From Lutimaribacter_A marinistellae (GTDB taxonomy: Bacteria > Pseudomonadota > Alphaproteobacteria > Rhodobacterales > Rhodobacteraceae), in contig NZ_JBHRXI010000010.1 in assembly GCF_042648365.1 (NCBI RefSeq), positions 434,001 to 498,000 on the forward strand: a stretch of DNA of 64,000 nt, written 5' to 3'. Position numbers and translations under genes: made by a program. Positions 55,274-62,545 of the stretch are shown here, piece after piece (positions within the stretch are counted from its first letter, which is position 1; every line of letters starts with the position of its first letter). The notes beneath the pieces were generated by a model. The model did no database searches and was not told where the DNA came from. It saw only the letters and a program-made list of their open reading frames with translations.

Positions 55274-56284
55274 ATGGATAGGGCGCCCATCCTTGCGGTT
55301 CTGCTGAACTACCGCACACCCGAGATGACTGTGGAGGCCTGCGCCTCGGCGATTGAGGAGATGCGCGCGCTCGGCGGCGAGATCGTGATCGTCGACAACG
55401 GTTCGGGCGACGGCTCCTTCGATCTGCTTTGCGAAGAGGTGCAGGCGCGTGGCTGGGCCGAGAGCGGGCTGGTACGTGTGCTGCAGAGCGGGCGCAACGG
55501 CGGGTTCGGCGCGGGCATGAATTTCGGCATGGCGGCCGGGTTGTCCGACGGCACCCGGCCGGGATTTTTCTACCTGCTCAACTCCGACGCCAAGCCGGAT
55601 CCGGGGGCCATTCGCGCCCTGCGCGACTTCCTGCTGTCCAAGCCCAAGGCCGGGCTGGTGGGCAGCGCGCTTCGCGGCCCGGATGGAGAGCCGCATCGCA
55701 CCGCGTTCCGCTTTCCCTCCATCGCGGGGGAGTTCGAGGCGAATGCCCGGATCGGGGTGATCTCGCGCCTGTTCGAGGACAGCATCGTGGCCTTTCCCGT
55801 CCCGCGGGACACGATCCGCGTGGATTGGACCGCCGGGGCAAGCCTGATGATCCGCGCCGAGGTGATCGACGCCACGGGCGGGTTCGACGAGACGTTTTTC
55901 CTCTATTACGAAGAAACCGACCTGTGCCGCCGTGCCTTGCAGGCCGGGTGGAGCACCTATTACCTGCCGGCAAGCCGCGTGGTGCATATCGGTTCGGCCA
56001 GCACCGGGATGAAGACGTGGTCGCGAACGCCCGGCTATTTCTTCGACTCGCGGCTTTACTACCTCGCCAAGCATCATGGGCGCGGCTACGCGGCGATGGC
56101 CACGATTGCGGCCCTGGGCGGTGGCGTGTTGTGGCGCCTGCGGCGGCTTGTCGGAAACAAACCGCAGGTCGATCCCGACCGGCATTGGCGGGATATGGCG
56201 CGCCATTCGCTTGGCGCCCTGTTTCGCCCTCGACGGTCTGCGGCGCGATCCGAACTTACCCCTCTGACGGAGGACCGAAGATGA
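55274..56284 (+). CDS. Family 2 glycosyltransferase between PKS and NRPS
   Basis: 336 residues, rhamnosyltransferase-like GT2. Signatures: AVLLNYRTPEMTVEACASAI, the donor-binding IVIVDNGSGDGSF, LLNSDAKPDPGAIRAL with the metal-binding aspartate motif, and the acceptor-side motif GGFDETFFLYYEETDLCRRALQAGW. It is soluble apart from a possible C-terminal amphipathic part (GYAAMATIAALGGGVLWRLRR). It lies seven bases after the PKS and overlaps the NRPS by four, so it belongs to the biosynthetic operon and probably glycosylates the product or its carrier. AGGA precedes ATG 55274. Confidence 0.9.
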   Translation: MDRAPILAVLLNYRTPEMTVEACASAIEEMRALGGEIVIVDNGSGDGSFDLLCEEVQARGWAESGLVRVLQSGRNGGFGAGMNFGMAAGLSDGTRPGFFYLLNSDAKPDPGAIRALRDFLLSKPKAGLVGSALRGPDGEPHRTAFRFPSIAGEFEANARIGVISRLFEDSIVAFPVPRDTIRVDWTAGASLMIRAEVIDATGGFDETFFLYYEETDLCRRALQAGWSTYYLPASRVVHIGSASTGMKTWSRTPGYFFDSRLYYLAKHHGRGYAAMATIAALGGGVLWRLRRLVGNKPQVDPDRHWRDMARHSLGALFRPRRSAARSELTPLTEDRR

Positions 56285-59200
56285 GTTTTTCCTGTGTATT
56301 GATCGGTCAGGAGTCGCTTCTTGTCGGCTGCGGCGAGGCGCTTTTGGACGCCGGGCACGAGATCCGTGCCGTGGTGTCGCCGGATGATGAAATCCGGTCA
56401 TGGGCGCGCGCCAAGGCTATTCCGACCAGCGCGCGCATCGCCGACCTGTCCGCGCAATTCGCGCCGGGCGGGTTCGACTGGCTGCTGTCCATCGCGAACC
56501 TTTCGGTCATCCCCGAGAGCGTTCTGGCCCTTCCGGCGCGGGGAGCCGTGAATTTCCACGACGGTCCCCTGCCCCGCTATGCAGGTCTGAACACTCCCGT
56601 CTGGGCGTTACTGGCGGGCGAGGCGCAGCATGGCGTGACATGGCACATGATCGAGGGCGGGATCGACGAGGGCGATATCCTTGCGCAAAAGATGGTCGAG
56701 ATCGCGGACGATGAGACGGCATTCTCGCTGAACTCCAAGTGTTATGCCGCGGCGATGGACAGTTTCCCGGCAGTCATGGAGCAGCTGGAGACCGGGTTGC
56801 AACGACAGGCGCAGGATCTGGGCCAGCGTAGCTATTTCGCGCGGGACGACCGGCCCGAGGGGTTTGCCCGTCTCGACCTGCACAAGCCTGCGGGCACTCT
56901 GGCCCGGCAGGTCCGGGCGCTGGATTTTGGCGGCTACTGGAACCCGTTGGCCTGCGCCAAGGTGGATACCGGCCACGGCCCCTTGCGCGTGTCGGGCGCC
57001 GAGGTCGCCGGACGGTCGGGCGCGTTGCCCGGTACGGTGATCGCAGTCGAAGGCGATACGATGGTCGTGGCCACGGGTGATGGCGATCTGCGCCTGACGG
57101 GGCTGACGGATCTGGGTGGCGCACCCGCCGCGATGCCGGCACCTGATACCCGGCTGCCCGGTATCGATGCCGAGGAAACCAAGGCGCTGGATAGCCTGCA
57201 AGCACGTATCGCCAAGGGCGAACCGGCCTGGCGGCGCGCATTGAAGGCGTGCCGCCCGCTGCCGGTTCCGTTGGCTCTGCGCGGCGCTCCGGGCGGTTGG
57301 TCTGCGCAACGGATCTCGGTTCCCTACGGTCTGGATGCGGATGCGCTGCGCGCGGCGGCACTGGTCTGGGCGTTGCGCGGCAGCGGAGAGGAACATGGCG
57401 ACGTGGCCCTGACGACGCCTGCCCTGCAAGCGGAAGCCAAAACGGGCTACACCGCCCCGTGGGTGCCAGTGCAGGTCGCGCTGTCGAACAGCTTGCACGA
57501 GCTGGGTGAAACACTGAAAACTGCCGAAGCGCGGTTGCAGAGCGCGGGGAGCTTTGCGTGGGACCTGATCGCGCGCGATCCTTCGGTCACGCTGGAGGGC
57601 ACGCCACCCGTCGCGCTGGCGATGGACGGATCGGGGCCGGTTGAAGACGCCATCGTCACCTTGGCCGTGAAGGATGGCGCTGCCACCCTGCACCTGCGCG
57701 ACGGATTGATCGATGACCGCACGGCCGAAATCCTTGCCCGCAGGCTTGAATGCGTCCTGCAATCGGTCGCCTCGGCCGGGGTGAGCGCGACGGTGCAGGA
57801 GATCGATGCGTTGCCGGCCTCGGAACGGGGCCAGACCGTGGCCGAGTGGAACCGCTCGGCGCGTGATTATGATCGTGGTCAGATGATCCATGAGGCGTTC
57901 GAGGCGCAGGCGGCCAAGTCACCAGACAGCACCGCGCTGGTCTTTGAGGGCGAAGAGTTGAGCTATGCTGATCTCAACACGCGGGCCAACAGCGTCGCCG
58001 AGCGTTTGCGGGCCATGGGTGTCGGTCCCGGCGCGCATGTCGGGTTGTACATCGACCGGTCGATCGAGTTGATCACCGGCGCGCTGGCCATTCTCAAGGC
58101 GGGGGGAGCCTACGTTCCGCTTGATCCGGCCTATCCCGCCGACCGCATCGCGCATTACATCGCCGACAGCGAGGCGGCGGTGATCCTGACGCATAGCGCG
58201 ATGGCAAAGGACCTGCCGGACGGGAATGCCGACATCGTGGCCATCGACACGATCGCCACCGACCCGGCGGCGCAGGACACCGACAGCGGCGCTACGGCGG
58301 ATGATCTGGCCTACGTCATCTACACCTCCGGCTCGACGGGCACGCCCAAGGGCGTGATGGTCGAGCATCGCAACGTCGCCAACTTCTTTGCCGGGATGGA
58401 CGACCGGATCGACCATGCGGGCGGCGGTGTCTGGCTGGCGGTGACCAGCCTGAATTTCGACATCTCGGTGCTCGAGATCTTCTGGACACTGGCGCGAGGC
58501 TTCAAGGTTGTGTTGTCCTCGGGCGAGAACCGGGCTGAGGTGTCGAAGGGCCCTATCGCCATTTCCGACCGGCCCATCGATTTCAACCTGATGTATTGGG
58601 GCAATGACGACGGACCGGGACCCAAGAAATACGAGTTGCTCTTGGAAGGGGCGAAATTCGCGGCGGCAAACGGGTTCAACGCGGTCTGGACGCCCGAGCG
58701 CCATTTTCACGCCTTCGGCGGCCCCTATCCGAACCCGGCGGTCACCGGCGCGGCGGTCGCCGCAGTCGCGCCCAACCTGTCGGTGCGTGCAGGCAGTTGC
58801 GTGGCGCCCCTGCACCATCCCGCCCGCATCGCCGAGGATTGGGCGGTGATCGACAACCTGACCGGTGGGCGCACAGGGATAGGTTTCGCGTCGGGCTGGC
58901 AGCCAGACGACTTCGTGCTCCGGCCCGAGAACGCCCCGCCCAACAACAAGCCCGCCATGTTCGAGGCGATCGAAACGGTGCGCAAGCTGTGGCGCGGCGA
59001 GGCGGTGGGATTTGCCCGTGCCGACGGCTCGATCCACGAGGTGGTGACACAACCGCGGCCTGTCTCGAAAGAGTTGGATGTCTGGGTCACCACCGCGGGC
59101 AACCCCGAAACCTGGCGCGAGGCGGGGCGCGTGGGCGCGAACGTGTTGACCCATCTTCTGGGCCAGTCCATCGCCGAAGTCGGAGAAAAGATCCGCATCT

Positions 59201-60876
59201 ACCATGCGGCACTGCGCGAAGCGGGGCATGATCCGGCCGATTTCCGGGTGACGCTGATGCTGCACAGTTATCTTGCCGACACGCGTGAGGACGCGCGGCG
59301 GATCGCCCGCGAGCCGATGAAGGATTACCTGCGCTCGGCAGCCGGACTGATTAAGCAATATGCCTGGGCCTTTCCGGCCTTCAAGAAACCCAAGGGCGTC
59401 AGTAACCCGTTCGAAATGGACCTTGGCAGCCTGTCGGGCGAGGAGCTTGAGGCGATCCTCGATTTCGCCTTCGAGCGCTACTTCGAGGAGTCCGGCCTGT
59501 TCGGGACCGTCGAGGATGGTATCGCGCGGGTTGAGGCACTCAAGCGGATAGGCGTGGATGAGGTGGCCTGCCTGATCGACTATGGCATCGATCCCGTTCA
59601 GGTCCTCGAGGGGCTGAAACCGCTTGCCGAGGTGCTGGCGCGGGTCAATGCGCCCTCTTCACTGGCGGCGGACGATTTCTCGCTCGCGGCGCAGATCATT
59701 CGGCACGGGGTGACGCATCTGCAATGCACCCCCTCGATGGCGCGGATGATCGCGATGAACGACGAGGCCCGTATGGCGCTTGGCCGTGTTCAGACATTGC
59801 TGCTGGGAGGCGAAGCACTGCCCGGCGAACTGGTCGAGGATCTGCGCGAATGTACCGGCGCGCGGGTACTCAACATGTACGGCCCGACCGAAACGACGAT
59901 CTGGTCGACCTGTGCCGAGGTGCCCGCGGGCGCACGCGGAACGGTCGACGTGGGCACGCCAATCGCCAATACCGCCGTTTACGTGCTGGACCAGGCCGGG
60001 GCTCCGTGCCCGATCGGCGTTCCCGGAGAATTGTTCATCGGTGGCGAAGGCGTCACGCGCGGATACTGGAAGCGCGAGGCGCTGACGGCCGAACGCTTCG
60101 TTCCCGACCCTTTTGCTGCCGAAGCCGGATTGACGGTCACCGCCGCGCCCATGATGTACCGAACGGGCGACCTGGTGCGCTGGCGGCCTGACGGTCGGCT
60201 GGATTTCCTTGGCCGCACCGATCACCAGGTCAAGATTCGGGGCCAACGGATTGAACTGGGCGAGATCGAGACCGCGATGGTGGGCTTTCCCGGCGTAAGC
60301 GGCGCGGTGGTGGTCGCACGTGAGATGACGCCGGGCGATCTGCGGCTGGTGGGTTACGTCACCACGCAAGGCCCGGTTTCGGACGCGGCCCTTCGTGCGC
60401 ATCTTGCGGCGCAGTTGCCCGAGGCTATGGTGCCGGCGCATATCGTCACCCTCGATGCCTTTCCGCTGACCCCGAACAAGAAGATCGACCGCAAGGCATT
60501 GCCTGAACCGATGCCGGCACGGTTCGAGAAGGCGGAACCCACTGCTGCGCCCAAGGGCGGTGTCGAAGCCGAGATCGCCGCGATCTGGTCACGGATCCTG
60601 GGCGTTGGGGCGGTTGGCCCGCAGGACAACTTCTTTGCCCTTGGCGGTCATTCCCTGTTGGCGGTTCAGGCGCATCGCGAGATCCGCACCGCGCTGGATG
60701 CGCCGCGCCTGTCGATCACGGATATTTTCCGGTTTCCGACACTGGCCGGGCTGGCCGCGCACCTTTCGGATGGCGAAAGCCCGCAGGAGGACACCCCCAA
60801 GGTCGATGCTCCGGAGAGGTCCGAAACCATGTCCAAGCGGCGGGCGATGCGGGCGAACCGGCGGGAACGAACCTGA
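56281..60876 (+). CDS. NRPS: formyltransferase - partial C - A(with luciferase-like oxygenase) - PCP
   Basis: 1531 residues. Residues 1-300 are a formyltransferase domain like methionyl-tRNA formyltransferase, with catalytic N91 and H93 (NFHDGPLPRYAGLN) and D129 (GGIDEGDI). Residues 330-555 look like a shortened condensation domain without HHxxxDG. The A domain starts near 560: A3 YTSGSTGTPKG at 681, A4 near 725. A bacterial luciferase-like monooxygenase (about 765-1110, MupA/Atu3671 type) interrupts it; A5 is NMYGPTET at 1198. The PCP serine is S1458 (LGGHSLLAV). Aligned by eye to GrsA, the pocket reads D727 I728 L731 Q1148 L1174 G1176 M1199 I1207 W1208, a glycine-type code. No thioesterase. 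Confidence 0.92.
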   Translation: MSFSCVLIGQESLLVGCGEALLDAGHEIRAVVSPDDEIRSWARAKAIPTSARIADLSAQFAPGGFDWLLSIANLSVIPESVLALPARGAVNFHDGPLPRYAGLNTPVWALLAGEAQHGVTWHMIEGGIDEGDILAQKMVEIADDETAFSLNSKCYAAAMDSFPAVMEQLETGLQRQAQDLGQRSYFARDDRPEGFARLDLHKPAGTLARQVRALDFGGYWNPLACAKVDTGHGPLRVSGAEVAGRSGALPGTVIAVEGDTMVVATGDGDLRLTGLTDLGGAPAAMPAPDTRLPGIDAEETKALDSLQARIAKGEPAWRRALKACRPLPVPLALRGAPGGWSAQRISVPYGLDADALRAAALVWALRGSGEEHGDVALTTPALQAEAKTGYTAPWVPVQVALSNSLHELGETLKTAEARLQSAGSFAWDLIARDPSVTLEGTPPVALAMDGSGPVEDAIVTLAVKDGAATLHLRDGLIDDRTAEILARRLECVLQSVASAGVSATVQEIDALPASERGQTVAEWNRSARDYDRGQMIHEAFEAQAAKSPDSTALVFEGEELSYADLNTRANSVAERLRAMGVGPGAHVGLYIDRSIELITGALAILKAGGAYVPLDPAYPADRIAHYIADSEAAVILTHSAMAKDLPDGNADIVAIDTIATDPAAQDTDSGATADDLAYVIYTSGSTGTPKGVMVEHRNVANFFAGMDDRIDHAGGGVWLAVTSLNFDISVLEIFWTLARGFKVVLSSGENRAEVSKGPIAISDRPIDFNLMYWGNDDGPGPKKYELLLEGAKFAAANGFNAVWTPERHFHAFGGPYPNPAVTGAAVAAVAPNLSVRAGSCVAPLHHPARIAEDWAVIDNLTGGRTGIGFASGWQPDDFVLRPENAPPNNKPAMFEAIETVRKLWRGEAVGFARADGSIHEVVTQPRPVSKELDVWVTTAGNPETWREAGRVGANVLTHLLGQSIAEVGEKIRIYHAALREAGHDPADFRVTLMLHSYLADTREDARRIAREPMKDYLRSAAGLIKQYAWAFPAFKKPKGVSNPFEMDLGSLSGEELEAILDFAFERYFEESGLFGTVEDGIARVEALKRIGVDEVACLIDYGIDPVQVLEGLKPLAEVLARVNAPSSLAADDFSLAAQIIRHGVTHLQCTPSMARMIAMNDEARMALGRVQTLLLGGEALPGELVEDLRECTGARVLNMYGPTETTIWSTCAEVPAGARGTVDVGTPIANTAVYVLDQAGAPCPIGVPGELFIGGEGVTRGYWKREALTAERFVPDPFAAEAGLTVTAAPMMYRTGDLVRWRPDGRLDFLGRTDHQVKIRGQRIELGEIETAMVGFPGVSGAVVVAREMTPGDLRLVGYVTTQGPVSDAALRAHLAAQLPEAMVPAHIVTLDAFPLTPNKKIDRKALPEPMPARFEKAEPTAAPKGGVEAEIAAIWSRILGVGAVGPQDNFFALGGHSLLAVQAHREIRTALDAPRLSITDIFRFPTLAGLAAHLSDGESPQEDTPKVDAPERSETMSKRRAMRANRRERT

Positions 60877-61547
60877 TGAACGGGGCCGAGGCCGAGCTGG
60901 CCCTCATGCTGGCGGCCCCGCTTTTCGACAGCCGGATAGCCCTCGCCTCGACCGACCCGCGCAGAGCCTATGATGTCTATCCCGAAGAGATCGCGGCGCT
61001 TGGCGGCGCGGTCGACAAGCGCCGAAGGGAGTTCGCGGCGGGCCGCATGGCCGCGCGTCTGGCGCTGCGCGACCTCGGTGCACCGGCGATGGCGGTACCC
61101 GTGGGCGATGACAGGGCACCCATCTGGCCACCGGGCCTGGTGGGATCGATCACCCATACCGACGTGGCCTGCCTTGCCGTTGCTGCCTGGGAGGGGGAAG
61201 TTGCGATGCTGGGGCTCGATCTCGAACCGGACCAGCCGCTTGACGAGGATCTGGTCCGCGAGATCTGCACCGAAACCGAACGCGACTGGCTTGCCGAACA
61301 GACCCAGCCCGGTCTTGCGGCAAAGGTCATCTTTTCGGCCAAGGAGGCGGTCTACAAAGCGCAATATACGCGCAGCCGCACCCTGTTCGGGTTCGATACT
61401 TTGCACGTGATGCCGGATCTCGCAGGCGGCGCTTTCGCGGCAGAGTTCCGGCGTGACGTTCCCGGGTTCGCCAGCGGCAGACGAATAGACGGAAAACTCG
61501 TCATCGGGCATGGTTTCATCCTGACGGCGGTTGCCGAACCGGCATGA
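60876..61547 (+). CDS. 4'-Phosphopantetheinyl transferase, EntD/Sfp-type
   Basis: 223 residues. It transfers the phosphopantetheine arm of CoA to the serine of carrier domains, so it is the likely activator of the PKS ACP (S1802) and the NRPS PCP (S1458). Metal-binding residues appear in LGLDLEPDQPL (GxDxE-like) and the lysine motif in FSAKEAVYKAQY (the K-E-A box). The N-terminal FAAGRMAARLALRDLG region is the typical EntD-like entry. The ATG shares one base with the NRPS stop (TGATG), giving tight coupling and supporting its dedication to this cluster. Confidence 0.92.
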   Translation: MNGAEAELALMLAAPLFDSRIALASTDPRRAYDVYPEEIAALGGAVDKRRREFAAGRMAARLALRDLGAPAMAVPVGDDRAPIWPPGLVGSITHTDVACLAVAAWEGEVAMLGLDLEPDQPLDEDLVREICTETERDWLAEQTQPGLAAKVIFSAKEAVYKAQYTRSRTLFGFDTLHVMPDLAGGAFAAEFRRDVPGFASGRRIDGKLVIGHGFILTAVAEPA

Positions 61548-61588
61548 TCGCATCACATCCTAACTGGGAGTTTCAGGGAGTTAGACCC

Positions 61589-62545
61589 ATGCGCGTCCTT
61601 CTCTTGGCCTTGGGCCTTGCACTCGTCATTGCGACGGCGGTTTGGTGGTTCTGGCTGCGTCCGCGCGTCCCGGATGCCGAGACCGTAAGCGCAGCCTATG
61701 CCACCCCGCTTCCGCCGCCCGCCGAGGCGCTTCGGGTGTTTCACCTAGGCCATTCGTTGGTGGGGCCGGACATTCCGTTCATGCTGCAACAGCTCGCACA
61801 GGCGGCGGGGTTTGAGGATCACGCCTATGCCAGCCAGGTCGGATGGGGGACGCCATTGCGCACCCATTGGGACCCCGAGATCGAGATCATGGGGCTTGAA
61901 ACGGTGCGGGATCAAGGCGACTGGGCGGATGCGCGCGAGGCGGTCGGCTCGGGCGCCTATGACGCGGTGGTGTTGACCGAGATGGTCGAGATCAAGGACG
62001 CCATCCGGTACCATGACAGCACCACCTATTTCGGGCGCTGGGCCGACCTTGCCCGCGAAGCCGGCCCAGAGGTCCGGGTCTACCTCTATGAAACATGGCA
62101 TTGGGTCGATGACCCGGCGGGATGGACGAACCGTCTGGAAGGTGACCGCGCGCCTTATTGGGAGAACGCCATCTTGCTGCCCGATCTTGCCCGCCACCCT
62201 GAGCGACCGGCCCACATGATTCCGGCCGGAACGGTCATGGCCCGGCTGATGGCAGAGATCGAGGCCCGCGGCGGGGTCGATGGCATCCCCGGCCCCGAGG
62301 CGCTGTTCGGCGTCGATGACCAAGGACGCCCGGACAAGATCCACCTTGGCGACCTTGGAAAGTATCTTGTCGCGCTGACCCATTTCGCGGTTCTCTACCA
62401 GCGCTCGCCCGTGGGCCTGCCCTATCGCCTGACCCGTGCGGATGGCAGCCCCGCCGACCCACCGACACCCGAGGCCGCGCGCCTGATGCAGGAGGTGGTG
62501 TGGGAAACCGTCACCTCGGACCCGATGACAGGGGTTGCACAATGA
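61589..62545 (+). CDS. SGNH-like hydrolase-fold protein, membrane-anchored
   Basis: 318 residues. An N-terminal hydrophobic helix (VLLLALGLALVIATAVWWFWL) is followed by a periplasmic or extracytoplasmic domain. The segment VFHLGHSLVGPDIPFML contains a GHSL block, where SGNH hydrolases have GDSL, and DKIHLGDLGKYL near the C-terminus has the paired Asp and His of the family (D-x-x-H). YLYETWHW is another repeated feature shared with the next gene. No named family recognised. It may be an acyl or acetyl esterase for a glycan or lipid product. ATG 61589, 41 bases after the transferase gene. Confidence 0.72.
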   Translation: MRVLLLALGLALVIATAVWWFWLRPRVPDAETVSAAYATPLPPPAEALRVFHLGHSLVGPDIPFMLQQLAQAAGFEDHAYASQVGWGTPLRTHWDPEIEIMGLETVRDQGDWADAREAVGSGAYDAVVLTEMVEIKDAIRYHDSTTYFGRWADLAREAGPEVRVYLYETWHWVDDPAGWTNRLEGDRAPYWENAILLPDLARHPERPAHMIPAGTVMARLMAEIEARGGVDGIPGPEALFGVDDQGRPDKIHLGDLGKYLVALTHFAVLYQRSPVGLPYRLTRADGSPADPPTPEAARLMQEVVWETVTSDPMTGVAQ

